Shown here in pieces: positions 1 through 9,309 of a stretch of DNA of 64,000 bases. Below the pieces are notes generated by a model. That model was not told where the DNA came from, ran no database searches, and saw only the letters and a program-made list of their open reading frames with translations. Source of the stretch: Novosphingobium huizhouense (GTDB lineage: Bacteria; Pseudomonadota; Alphaproteobacteria; Sphingomonadales; Sphingomonadaceae); the NCBI RefSeq assembly GCF_020179475.1, contig NZ_JAILXZ010000001.1, forward strand, positions 682,001 through 746,000, in the 5' to 3' direction. Made by a program: the position numbers and the translations under genes. Position 1 is the stretch's first letter, and every line of letters starts with the position of its first letter.

Positions 1-14
1 CGGAGGACACGATA

Positions 15-479
15 ATGGGCGCAGCTTTGCCCGTGCTGGCGATCGCGGCGCAAGCCGGGGGCCAGCTGTACCAGGGATTCGAGCAGGCCGGGCAGGAGCG
101 CGCGGCCGCGCGCGTGGACAAGGAGAACGCGCGCCGCGCGGTGCTGGCCGGCGAGCAGGACGTTTACAACGTTCGCCGGCAGGAGCGGCGGCAGGCGGGC
201 GATGCCCTTACCGAAATGGCAGGCAGCGGGGCCATGGCCGGCACCGGCAGCGCCGCCGATGTCATTGCGGAATCAGCACGACAGGCCGAGCTGGACATCG
301 CGCGTCGGCGCGATCAGGCCCGGGGCGAGCAGGCCAACTACCTGGCGAGCGCGAAGGCGCATCGCAGCGCCGCCACAGGCGCCATCATCAGCGGCGTGTT
401 CAACGCGGTTTCGACGGCGCTGGGCGGGGCCAGCAACCAGCGCAACCAAGGCCGCATGGCGGCCATCGCGGGAGGCTGA
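15..479 (+). CDS. T7 gp14-like internal virion protein (putative)
   Basis: This 154-residue protein is probably a small internal virion (ejection) protein that helps form the channel through the host envelope. What is visible is an Ala/Gly-rich hydrophobic N-terminus, a long alanine-, arginine- and glutamine-rich helical middle, and a second hydrophobic stretch near residues 118-138. That layout, the length, and the place directly before two much larger virion proteins match the gp14-type protein of T7-like phages. The start is supported by GGAGGA a few bases upstream. It ends 2 nt before the next gene, so the two are translated together. No catalytic motif is seen. The assignment rests on gene order and composition rather than a strong motif. 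Confidence 0.55.
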   Translation: MGAALPVLAIAAQAGGQLYQGFEQAGQERAAARVDKENARRAVLAGEQDVYNVRRQERRQAGDALTEMAGSGAMAGTGSAADVIAESARQAELDIARRRDQARGEQANYLASAKAHRSAATGAIISGVFNAVSTALGGASNQRNQGRMAAIAGG

Positions 480-481
480 CG

Positions 482-2365
482 ATGGCCGAAGGCTATATCG
501 CGCGGCTGCCGCAAGGCGTGGTGATGAAAAGCCAGGTTCAGACCGGGCAGGTCGGCATGGCGATTGCGCAGGGGATCACTTCGCTGGGCCAGACCATGAG
601 CCGCATGGCGGACCAGAACGCGCAAGTGGACATGCGCGTGGCGGAGGACGCCAAGCGGCGCGAGCGCAGCGCGGTGACGGCGATCTGGATGGGCAAGCTG
701 GCCGACGCCAAGCTGGAGGCGCAGCAGGCCATGACCGCACTGCGCACGAACAGCAAGGACGGCGCGATCGGCCACGAGGATGCCGCGGCGGCCAAGGCCG
801 ACGAGCTGACCAACCGCTTCATGGACGACCTGGGCCAGGCCAGCGGCAACGACCCGGAAGTGCTTGCCCGGTTCATGCCCGCCGTGCGGGGCTTCCGCGA
901 CGCGCTGGTGGGTGAGGAAAGCGCCTGGGCGCTGGGCCAGCGCGCCAAGGCGCAGGGCGTGGGTGCGCAGAAGGCGATCGACGCCATCGCGATCACGCAA
1001 CAGAGCAAGCCCGACCCGCTGCAGGCGATCAAGGACCTGACTCCGATCAAGCAGATGATCGATGCGGCGGACTGGGACGGCAACACCAAGGCAAAGGTGT
1101 GGGACGGAGCGCTGCGCCAGACCTTCGGCGGGACGCTCGACGGATTGCTGAACGCCGGCAACGTGTCGGGGGTTCAGGCGCTTCTGGACGATGGTTCGCT
1201 GCAGGGCGTGTTCAGCGCCGACGAAATGGAACAATGGCGCGGGCGGGCGAAGGCCGCCGGGCGCGAGCAGCAGCTTGAAGTCGAGCGCGCGGCGAGCGCG
1301 GCGCGGGGCGACGCGGTGGATGCGCTGAAGGCAATCAAGGTCCGCATCGACAACGGCGACGACGTTCCCCAGGCCGAAATCCAGAATGCCTTCAACGGTG
1401 CGAAGAATGCCGGGGTGAAGCAGGCCGACCTGCTCGAGTTCGCCTACCTTGCGGAAGGAGCCGAGCAGGCCAAGGCGATGCGGGGGATGACTACGCCTCA
1501 ACTGTCTGTGGCGATAGCCGACCTTCGCGCCAAGCAAAGCGCCGGCCGGGCGAGCGCCGAAGAAGCGCGCCGGCTGCAGCGCGCGCAGAAGGCGCTGGAC
1601 AACCGCGACGAGAAGGACGGGGAAAACCTTTCGACCCTTTGGCGCAGCGGCCCCGGCGGGCAGGCGCAGGCAGTGGCACAGATGGCTGCCATGCCGGTGG
1701 ACCAGCGCAGCCGGGTGGCCGCCAAGATGGGGCAGGCGAAATTGGCCTTGTTCGCGCCGCTGCCGCCAAACGCACGCGATACGGCGCTGTTGGGCACGAA
1801 CCGCCGCGCGGCGCAGGACAGGGCGGCGCCGTTCCTGCCACAGACCGACAAGGGCGCGATCGACGACGAGGCGACCAGGACGGCATTTGCCGAGGCGCTT
1901 TCGCCTGCCCTGATCAACCAGCTGGGTGGCGGCGGCGACGTGTACGAGGCGGCGCTGGATTACTACGTGGGCGCGATGTCGAAGGCCAACAAGAGCGGCT
2001 TCGACAAGCCCGCCTTCCTTCGCTCCATCGGTATCGTGATGGGCGCGCGCCAGTATCCCGATGGCGCCTGGCGCGGCGGCATCGGCGACGTGCGCGGGCG
2101 CAAGGTGATCCTGCCCGAGACATGGACCGGGGCGGACTTCGACCGGCGCATGAGCCGGTTCGACTTCGCAGCGCATGGCGCGGTCTATGCCAATGGCGCG
2201 CCGGCCAACAAAGCCGACGTGCTGGCCCACTATCAGCCGACGGTGGACCACGAGGACCCGGACGGCACCGTCTATTACCGCCTGCAGGACGCGCAGGGGC
2301 GCAGCCTGCTGACCAAGAGCCGCAGCGTGTTCCTGTTCGGCGCGCCGCCCATGGGAGGCCGATGA
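482..2365 (+). CDS. Large internal virion protein, gp15-like position
   Basis: This 627-residue protein is probably a structural ejection protein of the prophage. It is rich in Ala, Gln, Asp and Arg and predicted almost entirely helical, with long amphipathic heptad-like stretches over about residues 40-420 and a more globular C-terminus containing aromatic segments. It has no signal peptide and no recognisable enzyme motif. It sits between the small gp14-like gene and a large transglycosylase-bearing gene, the slot gp15 fills in T7-like ejection cassettes. Its TGA stop at 2363-2365 abuts the ATG of the next gene at 2366. Function is inferred from position, size and helical composition. Confidence 0.5.
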   Translation: MAEGYIARLPQGVVMKSQVQTGQVGMAIAQGITSLGQTMSRMADQNAQVDMRVAEDAKRRERSAVTAIWMGKLADAKLEAQQAMTALRTNSKDGAIGHEDAAAAKADELTNRFMDDLGQASGNDPEVLARFMPAVRGFRDALVGEESAWALGQRAKAQGVGAQKAIDAIAITQQSKPDPLQAIKDLTPIKQMIDAADWDGNTKAKVWDGALRQTFGGTLDGLLNAGNVSGVQALLDDGSLQGVFSADEMEQWRGRAKAAGREQQLEVERAASAARGDAVDALKAIKVRIDNGDDVPQAEIQNAFNGAKNAGVKQADLLEFAYLAEGAEQAKAMRGMTTPQLSVAIADLRAKQSAGRASAEEARRLQRAQKALDNRDEKDGENLSTLWRSGPGGQAQAVAQMAAMPVDQRSRVAAKMGQAKLALFAPLPPNARDTALLGTNRRAAQDRAAPFLPQTDKGAIDDEATRTAFAEALSPALINQLGGGGDVYEAALDYYVGAMSKANKSGFDKPAFLRSIGIVMGARQYPDGAWRGGIGDVRGRKVILPETWTGADFDRRMSRFDFAAHGAVYANGAPANKADVLAHYQPTVDHEDPDGTVYYRLQDAQGRSLLTKSRSVFLFGAPPMGGR

Positions 2366-5300
2366 ATGCCGCTGCCGATTTCCAACGAGCGATGGAGCGG
2401 GCCGCGGTTGGACGCCGCCCAGGCACCGCCCCCGCCGCCCGAGCCGACGCCTTCGCTGCTGGAGAGCATTCCGGCGGCGGTGCGATCGAGCTTCGACGCC
2501 GTGCCCTTCACGCAGAACCGGCGCGTGGGTGATGCGTACCTGTCGCTGGCGGACGCGCTGGACGAAGTGGAAGGCCAGCACGACCTGATCAGGTTGCAGA
2601 CGGGCAACGGTGCGCTTTTCGGACAAGACAAGCGCGACGCGGTGTGGAAGCGGCTGCAGGACTTGCGCGCGCGCGGCGTGCCGCTGCCGAAGTCGCTGGC
2701 CGCGCTGCCGAAAGATCGCACGGCGTTCGAGGCGGCGGCGATCACCCGTGACGGCGCCTATGCGAAGGACGCGCAACTGGCGGCGCGCGGCGGCGCCGGG
2801 GTGCAATTCATCGGCGGGGCCATATCCAGCTTCGGCGACCCGGAAAACCTGATCGGTGGCGCCATGGCCGGGGCCGCGCTGAAGGCCGCAGCCCTGCCGG
2901 TGCTGCGCGGGATGCTGGTGGAAGGCGCGGTGAACGCTGCGCTGGAAGTCGGGCAGGCACCCGCCAACAGCGACGCGCGCGTGAAGCTGGGCGAGAAGCC
3001 CATGACGGCCAGCGACATCGCCATGGGGGCGGCCGAAGCGTTCGTGTTCGGTGCAGCGGTCCACGGCGTGGCGCGCGGCGCGCATGCCGGGTTCGAAAGG
3101 GCGGTGGCGGCCAATTGGGAACGGCTGCCCCAAGGCTTGCGCACGCGGTGGGAAGCGCGCGCGACGCTGGACCCGGCGGGCGAGGACAAGCTGATTGCCG
3201 ACCTTTCCAGCGCGCTGATCGGGCGGGAGAACATGAGCGAGGCCGAGCGCGGCGCGGCGGATGCTCTGGCGCGCAACGCGGCGATCGAGGGCAGCAACCC
3301 CTTCCTGCCGAACGGTCAGGGCACGCAGGCGCACCTTGACCTGCTGGGCCAGCGGATGGCGGACATCATCGCGGGGACGGCAGGCGAAAAGCCCTCCTTT
3401 GTTCCGCCCGATGCGGGCGGACCCGTTCCGCAACTTGGCCGGGGCGATACGGCACTGGCCACGGGGACGGTCGCAGGGGATGCGCAAAGCCGGTTCATGG
3501 CGCGGGTGCGGCGCGCGGAGAGCAGCGGCAACGATGCCGCCGCCGCCGCGACATCGACCGCGTTCGGACGCTATCAGTTCACCGCCGGAACATGGATCGG
3601 ATACTATACCCGCCGCTTCGGCACGGGTGGCCTTACCCGCGCGGAGATCCTTGCCAAGCGGGCAGACCCCCGGTTGCAGGACGCGTTGATGGCGGACCTT
3701 ACCGCCGACAATGCCGCGCACCTGCAGCGGATCGGCGCGCCGGTGACCGAGGGCAACCTGTACCTGATGCACCTGCTGGGGCCAGCGGACGCCGAGAAGG
3801 TGTTGCGCGCGGGGGGCGACACGCCGCTGAAAGGGCTGATCCACGATGCCAGCATCACGGCCAACCGTTCGATCATGGAAGGGCGGACGGCAGGGGACAT
3901 CCGCGCCTTTGCCGACCGCAAAATGGGCGGATCGGGCAGCGACGGCGGCGGGCTGCACCTGAACCCTGCCGCAGCGACCGACATGGAAGCGGGGCTACGC
4001 GCGCAGATCGACGCCGAGCTGGCGCAAGTGCGGGCGGAGACGGCGCGGCTCGAAGCGGAAATGCGCGCGCGGGGCATGGACCCGGAGCAGATCGTGGCCG
4101 ATGCCTTCCCTGAGGACGCGCACCCCGTGCCGGTGGAGCCAACCGACGCGGACGGGGCGCCAGTGCCGCTGGCCGAACCCGTGAAGCCAGTCGAGGCAAC
4201 CGCGCGTCCGGACCTGCCCGCAGAAGCGCAAGACACGGTAAGCCGGGTGCGCGCCATGGTTGCGGAGCCCGGACGCGACCTGAACGACCTGGACGCAATA
4301 GCCAAGGAGTTGGGCGTTACCGCGCCCGAAGTACGCACCGCACTGTTAGAGCTGGTGAAGGAAAAGGGTGGCGGCGTTCGCGTGCGACGCAAGGACGGCG
4401 CGTTCGTGCGCGCAAGGTCCATTACCGACCGGATACGCAGCAAAGGTCCGCTCGACGTGCTGGACTTCATCGCCAGCGTGGGCGGGTTACGCGACGACGA
4501 GGGCCACAATCTTGGGCTGAAAACCCTGTCGCCCAAGGAAATCGGGCCGGATGGGATGATTTCCGAAGCTGCCAAGAATCGGGCGCGCCGGGCGCGATCC
4601 GGCGGGGGGCGCAACTGGAAGCACATGGGCGCATTCGGACCGTTGCTTCGCCATAGCGGCCGTTCGGTCGACCAGATCGGCGAACTTCTTCACGAGGCGG
4701 GCTATCTGAACGGCGCGGAAGGTGGCCGCCCTACGACCGCCGAAGTGCTGGCTTTCATCGACCAGCGATTCAATGACGGAAAGAAGCGCTACACCCGAGA
4801 GGATGCGGCGCAAATGGGCGAGGCCCCGCCCGATCCTTCGGCAATTCTCGCCGAATCGGACCAAGGGGACGCGCCCTCTCCTGTTTCGCTTTTCGCACGG
4901 CAGCAGTTCGAAGCCATTGCCGAAGCGTGGGGCATGGCGCCCGACTTGCTGGACGACGAGCTGCTTTCCTACGCCTACGACATCGCCCACACGTTGCCCG
5001 AGTTTCTGCACTGGGACGACGCGCTGGCGAAGGCGATCAACGACATTGCCGATGCGACCCGCTGGGCCGCCGTGGACGAAACTGGCGACATCCAGTACGA
5101 GGACTTGGACTATGAATGGCCGCATACCTCCGAAAATCCCGCTCCTGGCGGAGAAGCTGGCGCAGCAGCGGGAGATAGCGGCAGACCCGCGCGCGACGGA
5201 GGAAATCCGACAGCGGGCGGCCAAGAACGCGCGAATGATGGAAGCGCTGCTGAAGGCCCGCCAAGGCTAGAGGACCTGCCCCGCGAGGAAACGACCCGGT

Positions 5301-6253
5301 TCCTCGATCCCGAAGGCGACAGCGCGGCGCGGCAGGCGGACACGCTGGAGCACGATGCACGGGCGGCCGAGGCGGTGGCCGAGGACATTCCCGTTGCCAA
5401 TGCCGATGGCGAAATAACCCCGCAGTGGGAGCAGCATCTGACCAATGCCGAGGCGCGCGCTGCCGTGATCGAACAATCCGGCCGTCAAGCCCTGTTCCAC
5501 GCGACGGCGGGGATGTGGGAACCCGCTAACCCAAACGGCTTGGGCATGACTTTCTGGGCCGAAAACGTCATGGATGCAGCCCGTTATGCCGGGGCTGGTG
5601 GCGGCCGCCGGGTTGTGGGCAAAGCCGGGCGTATTCTTGTGGAAGCCGCGCCGGCTTCTGCCAAGCTGCTGGACATCACAACGCAAGAAGGTCTTGCGGT
5701 CCTTGCCAGCCTTCCGGAAAAAGGCCGGATCAGCAAAATCATCGTGCAAGATGCAAAGCGCGACCTGACCATAGGCGGAGCAAACGCGACCAACTCCTTG
5801 TGGTCTTTTACCAAGCGCATAACTGGTTCCGATGCCGAGGGCATTCGCCGCCACATCGTCGACGAACTGCGTTCGCGCGGGTATGAAGGCATCCGCTTTC
5901 AGGACGATACCCATACGACGATCGCGGTGTTCGATGGATCGCCGGAAGGCGGCAGTCGTGGTGCTTCACTTGACAATGGCGCAGCCGTCGATCCGAACCT
6001 GCAGGCCAAGGCGCGGCAGGAGAACGACCTGGCGGCGCAGCAGCCGCTGAGCGGCGCGCGCAAGACAGGCAAGGCGCAGGACCCGACCTTGCCCGAAGGG
6101 CTGTTCGGCGGGCCGATCGAGCCGACATTCGATCTGGGCGATGGCAGCCCGCCGAAGTCGATGAAGGACCTGCTGGCCGACATCGACCGCGACACCGCCG
6201 ACAACGCCACCATCGAGAACTGCATGATCCCCGGACCGAAGGGCAACGCATGA
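2366..6253 (+). CDS. Giant internal virion protein: lytic transglycosylase plus ADP-ribosyltransferase-like region
   Basis: This 1295-residue multidomain phage protein is the likely gp16-type ejection protein, carried in the virion and delivered into the host. Residues 1-375 are a helical structural region. Around 380-520 lies a soluble lytic transglycosylase-like domain: a candidate catalytic Glu385 in RRAESSG, then GRYQF near 401-405 and a MHLLG segment near 465, expected to cut peptidoglycan locally. Residues about 625-690 resemble a winged helix, followed by a region with the GLRDDEG motif seen in phage polyvalent proteins. Residues about 1035-1190 (FHATAG at the start, a GYEGIRF turn, then an IAVFDG end) match the general layout of ADP-ribosyltransferase-like polyvalent domains. 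The gene overlaps the next by ATGA. The transglycosylase call is firm in pattern; ART activity is inference. Confidence 0.6.
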   Translation: MPLPISNERWSGPRLDAAQAPPPPPEPTPSLLESIPAAVRSSFDAVPFTQNRRVGDAYLSLADALDEVEGQHDLIRLQTGNGALFGQDKRDAVWKRLQDLRARGVPLPKSLAALPKDRTAFEAAAITRDGAYAKDAQLAARGGAGVQFIGGAISSFGDPENLIGGAMAGAALKAAALPVLRGMLVEGAVNAALEVGQAPANSDARVKLGEKPMTASDIAMGAAEAFVFGAAVHGVARGAHAGFERAVAANWERLPQGLRTRWEARATLDPAGEDKLIADLSSALIGRENMSEAERGAADALARNAAIEGSNPFLPNGQGTQAHLDLLGQRMADIIAGTAGEKPSFVPPDAGGPVPQLGRGDTALATGTVAGDAQSRFMARVRRAESSGNDAAAAATSTAFGRYQFTAGTWIGYYTRRFGTGGLTRAEILAKRADPRLQDALMADLTADNAAHLQRIGAPVTEGNLYLMHLLGPADAEKVLRAGGDTPLKGLIHDASITANRSIMEGRTAGDIRAFADRKMGGSGSDGGGLHLNPAAATDMEAGLRAQIDAELAQVRAETARLEAEMRARGMDPEQIVADAFPEDAHPVPVEPTDADGAPVPLAEPVKPVEATARPDLPAEAQDTVSRVRAMVAEPGRDLNDLDAIAKELGVTAPEVRTALLELVKEKGGGVRVRRKDGAFVRARSITDRIRSKGPLDVLDFIASVGGLRDDEGHNLGLKTLSPKEIGPDGMISEAAKNRARRARSGGGRNWKHMGAFGPLLRHSGRSVDQIGELLHEAGYLNGAEGGRPTTAEVLAFIDQRFNDGKKRYTREDAAQMGEAPPDPSAILAESDQGDAPSPVSLFARQQFEAIAEAWGMAPDLLDDELLSYAYDIAHTLPEFLHWDDALAKAINDIADATRWAAVDETGDIQYEDLDYEWPHTSENPAPGGEAGAAAGDSGRPARDGGNPTAGGQERANDGSAAEGPPRLEDLPREETTRFLDPEGDSAARQADTLEHDARAAEAVAEDIPVANADGEITPQWEQHLTNAEARAAVIEQSGRQALFHATAGMWEPANPNGLGMTFWAENVMDAARYAGAGGGRRVVGKAGRILVEAAPASAKLLDITTQEGLAVLASLPEKGRISKIIVQDAKRDLTIGGANATNSLWSFTKRITGSDAEGIRRHIVDELRSRGYEGIRFQDDTHTTIAVFDGSPEGGSRGASLDNGAAVDPNLQAKARQENDLAAQQPLSGARKTGKAQDPTLPEGLFGGPIEPTFDLGDGSPPKSMKDLLADIDRDTADNATIENCMIPGPKGNA

Positions 6254-8700
6254 CGATTTCCACCTGTGTCGCCGGGCTTGTGGCCGAGGGCAAGATTGCC
6301 AAGGGCAAGGCGGCGGAGGCCGACCGGCTCTATTCGATGCACTTCAACGTGCTGAAGCACACGATGGGCGAGAGCGCTGCGGCGAGCGAGGCGAGCGAGC
6401 GGGCCATGCGCGCACTGGAGGCCGCAGCGCTGCACCGCAAGCGCACGGCGCTGCTGCAGGCGCGCGCGCAATCGGACTGGCTGGAACGGCGGCAGCGCGA
6501 CGCACTGCCTAACGGGGCGTTCAATGGCGAGGCCGCGCACGAGGAAATCGTGGCGATGGACAAGCACCGGGTGGCGGTGCGCAACCAGGCGATGGGCATG
6601 CTTTCTGGCCTGCTGGCCAAGCACCGGCGCAACCTGCTGGGCGAAGTGCGCTTCAAGAGCGACCTTAACGACGTGGTGGACGAGCTGCACGGGCGCGACA
6701 GCGGCAGCCTGAACGCCAAGGAAATCGCCGAAGCCTGGCAGCGCACGGCCGAATGGCTGCGCAGCCGGTTCAACGCCGCCGGGGGCAATATCGCCAAGCT
6801 GGAAGGGTGGGCGCTGCCCCAGCTGCACGACGCGCGGCGCATCCGCGAGGCCGGGGCGGCGGAGTGGAAAGCGTTCGTGATGCAGGGCGACCTGCTGGAC
6901 CGCGCCAAGATGATCGACTGGGAAACCGGGTTGCCGATGGACGACGCGCGGCTTTCCACGCTGCTGGACGATATGTGGGAGGCAATTGCCACCGACGGAT
7001 GGAGCCGGCGCGAGCCGGGCGCGATCGGCGGCGCGGCGCTGGCCAACAGTCGGGCCGATCACCGCGTGCTGCACTTTGCCGGGCCGGACGAATGGCGCGC
7101 CTATGCCGACCGCTTCGCCGGCAGCGCGACGCCGTTCGATGCCATGCTGGCGCACGTGGAGCGCATGAGCCGCGACATCGCCGCACTCGAGAAACTGGGG
7201 CCGAACCCGCAGGCAACGTTGCGCTGGCAGGGCGACTGGCTGGAGAAATCGGCCGCGCTGGCCAAGGATGCGCGGGCCATGGACCGGGCGTACAAGGCCA
7301 GATCGCAGCTGGAGCTGCTCTACGGCGAATATTCGGGATCCATGCACCGCCCGGAAAGCCGCCGCCTGGCGATCGGCTTTTCGATCTTCCGGGCGCAGCA
7401 GACCGCTGCGAAGCTGGGCGGCGCTGCGCTGTCTGCCGCCGCCGACTTCGGCACGATGGCCCACGCGGCGGGATACAACCGCATCCCGGTGATGCGGATG
7501 TTCGCCCGATACTTCGAGCTGATGAACCCGGGCAATGCCGCCGATCGCGAACTGGCCGCGCGGCTTGGCATGGTGAGCCAGGAGTGGATCAGCCTGGCCG
7601 CGGCGCAGTGGCGCTATACCGGCGAGGAACTGACGCACGAACTGTCGCGCCGCCTTGCCGAAGGGGTCATTCGGGCGAGCGGCCTTGCCATGCACACCGA
7701 GGCCGGGAAGATGGCTTTCGGGCTGGAGCTGATGGCCAACCTGACACAGCAGCGCGGCACGAGCTGGGAGGGGCTGGACGCAGGGTTCCGGCGCATGCTC
7801 TCCCGCTATGGCTTCGACGGCGCGCGGTGGGACAAGCTGCGCGCGACGCCGACGCGGACGGAGCGTGGCGCGGAATGGCTGTTCCCCGAGGACATCGCGG
7901 CCGGGCCGGCGGGCGCGAGCGCTGCGGACGACCTGTTGCGGCTGATCCACACCGAAATGGACTATGCCGTGATCGAGCCCGACCTGCGCACGCGCGCGAC
8001 GATCAATTCGCGGCTCAAGAGGGGCACCTGGGTGGGTGAGCTGGGCCGCAGCTTCTTCCTGTTCAAGGGCTTCCCGATGGCCATGCTTTCGCTGCACGGC
8101 CGGCGGATGCTGGAGCAGGAGAGCATCACGGGGAAGGCCGCCTACGGCCTTTCGCTGATGCTGCTGACCACCGCCGGCGGCGCGGCGGCGTTGCAGCTGA
8201 AGGAGCTGGCCAAGGGGCGCGACCCGCAGGACATGACGACGCGACGATTCATCGGCGCGGCCGCGCTGCAGGGCGGCGGAGCGGGCATCTTCGGCGACCT
8301 GCTGGGAAGCAGCACCGACCGGTTCGGCGGGGGCATGGGGCGCAGCCTGCTCGGCCCCGGCGCGCAGGCGGTGGACAACATCGGCCGCGCGACGATCGGC
8401 AACGCGAAGGCCGCGCTCGATGGCGATCCGACGACCAAGGCGAACTGGGGCAAGGACGCGGTGCGCGCGATCGAGCCGGAGATTCCCGGCATATCGCTGT
8501 GGTACACGCGGCTTGCCTACGAGCGGTTGCTGGGCGACCGGATCGACGAGCTGGCCGACCCGAACGTGGCGCAGGCGCGCCGCGCGGCGATCAGGCATGC
8601 GCAGGAACAGGGGACGGCGTACTGGGCAGGGCCCGGCTCGATGACGGGCGCTGGGGCACCGGTGCGGGCGCCGAACCTGGGGAATGTGGTGGGACGGTGA
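6250..8700 (+). CDS. Large virion/ejection-associated protein of unknown function
   Basis: I do not recognise a named family in this 816-residue protein. Its start overlaps the stop of the transglycosylase gene by 4 nt, and the shared strand and codon use mark it as the last gene of the virion cassette. The sequence is mainly helical with many Ala, Arg and Glu residues. It has an N-terminal heptad-rich region to about residue 150, tryptophan-rich segments in the middle, and near residues 630-660 a hydrophobic segment (LSLMLLTTAGGAAALQL) that could enter a membrane. The C-terminus is Gly/Pro-rich. A role as a further ejection or internal core protein is inferred from position and size. Confidence 0.5.
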   Translation: MTISTCVAGLVAEGKIAKGKAAEADRLYSMHFNVLKHTMGESAAASEASERAMRALEAAALHRKRTALLQARAQSDWLERRQRDALPNGAFNGEAAHEEIVAMDKHRVAVRNQAMGMLSGLLAKHRRNLLGEVRFKSDLNDVVDELHGRDSGSLNAKEIAEAWQRTAEWLRSRFNAAGGNIAKLEGWALPQLHDARRIREAGAAEWKAFVMQGDLLDRAKMIDWETGLPMDDARLSTLLDDMWEAIATDGWSRREPGAIGGAALANSRADHRVLHFAGPDEWRAYADRFAGSATPFDAMLAHVERMSRDIAALEKLGPNPQATLRWQGDWLEKSAALAKDARAMDRAYKARSQLELLYGEYSGSMHRPESRRLAIGFSIFRAQQTAAKLGGAALSAAADFGTMAHAAGYNRIPVMRMFARYFELMNPGNAADRELAARLGMVSQEWISLAAAQWRYTGEELTHELSRRLAEGVIRASGLAMHTEAGKMAFGLELMANLTQQRGTSWEGLDAGFRRMLSRYGFDGARWDKLRATPTRTERGAEWLFPEDIAAGPAGASAADDLLRLIHTEMDYAVIEPDLRTRATINSRLKRGTWVGELGRSFFLFKGFPMAMLSLHGRRMLEQESITGKAAYGLSLMLLTTAGGAAALQLKELAKGRDPQDMTTRRFIGAAALQGGGAGIFGDLLGSSTDRFGGGMGRSLLGPGAQAVDNIGRATIGNAKAALDGDPTTKANWGKDAVRAIEPEIPGISLWYTRLAYERLLGDRIDELADPNVAQARRAAIRHAQEQGTAYWAGPGSMTGAGAPVRAPNLGNVVGR

Positions 8701-8730
8701 CGGCAGGATCGTGGTCCAGATGAACACGAC

Positions 8731-8747
8731 GTTCGCGATGCGCGAAC
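8731..8747. repeat. Inverted repeat GTTCGCG-ATG-CGCGAAC
   Basis: The two 7-bp arms are perfect and separated by 3 bp. The repeat lies 31 bp after the stop of the last ejection gene. No T-run follows, so it is more likely an operator or an RNA processing hairpin than an intrinsic terminator. Confidence 0.6.
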
Positions 8748-9150
8748 ATTGTCCTTGTAAAAGCGATATGCGTGTGCGAATTTCGTAATGCGCAGGGGGT
8801 GGTAACTGCCCCGGCGTTCAACCTCGCCTAGAAGTTGAATTCAAGCTGGTTCGGCCAGCGGCGAGTGTGGGCACGCACATGCTCCACTCGCCCGAGGCGA
8901 AACCGCTCGTAAGCGCGAACATGCACACGCATGATCCGCTCCTTTCGAACATACGGGGTCGAGCCCGCGCTCCGGTAGGCCCTATGCCTCCGGCGCATAG
9001 AAGCGTCAGGGCCGGGTGGAGCATTCGAAAGGTATTCGCCGAGGCAGCTACCTGAGGGTTAATATCCCCTATGTTGCGCTTATGGGCAAGTGCTTCGACC
9101 ATGAGCCCTCAACCGATTTGCCAAGAAAACCGGCCCAGCCAGGTCGAGAT

Positions 9151-9180
9151 AGCGCCAAGAAGTGCCAATAAGCGCCAAAT
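9151..9180. repeat. Three tandem 10-bp units, RGYGCCAAK-like
   Basis: The units are agcgccaaga, agtgccaata and agcgccaaat, in exact 10-bp register. Repeats of about one helical turn present binding sites on the same face of DNA, as in iterons or cooperative operators. The array lies 130 bp before the tail-fibre start and 22 bp before a TTGACG element. The repeat is seen directly; the regulatory role is inference. Confidence 0.65.
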
Positions 9181-9201
9181 TGGGTGACGCTGCTTTCAAA
9201 A

Positions 9202-9230
9202 TTGACGCTTATGACAAACTAGGCTAGATC
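9202..9230 (+). promoter_or_regulatory. Candidate promoter for the tail-fibre genes
   Basis: TTGACG at 9202-9207 is followed after 17 bp by TAGATC at 9225-9230, a good -35 with a poor -10. It points toward the tail-fibre gene 80 bp downstream and lies next to the tandem 10-bp repeat array. Confidence 0.3.
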
Positions 9231-9309
9231 GAGGTCCTATCTCCGGGCCTTCCGATCCCCATCCGTTCCCGGTCGAATCGCGATCCGTTCGCGAATCGAT
9301 CGGTCGTGA

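Larger units (their letters stand above)
8701..9309. other. Phage intergenic region with inverted and tandem repeats
   Basis: This 609-bp gap separates the ejection cassette from the tail-fibre genes. It is less GC-rich than its surroundings and contains no convincing gene. It holds a 17-bp inverted repeat just after the upstream stop codon, a small CTATGC/GCATAG palindrome at 8982-9000, three tandem 10-bp units at 9151-9180, and a promoter-like TTGACG at 9202. I read it as the transcription control region for the tail and lysis genes. A weak minus-strand reading frame at 8818-9102 was not accepted. Confidence 0.5.

Noticed and set aside
338..3958. Very long minus-strand reading frame (about 1,200 codons) over the phage cassette
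   Set aside because: It opposes three well-supported plus-strand genes and has the Arg/Gly/His-rich composition produced by the antisense of GC-rich coding DNA; no ribosome site or domain.
8818..9102. 94-residue minus-strand ORF in the phage intergenic region
   Set aside because: It has a possible GAGGG site, but no recognisable domain and weak codon bias; operators and repeats explain the region better. Left out as a gene.
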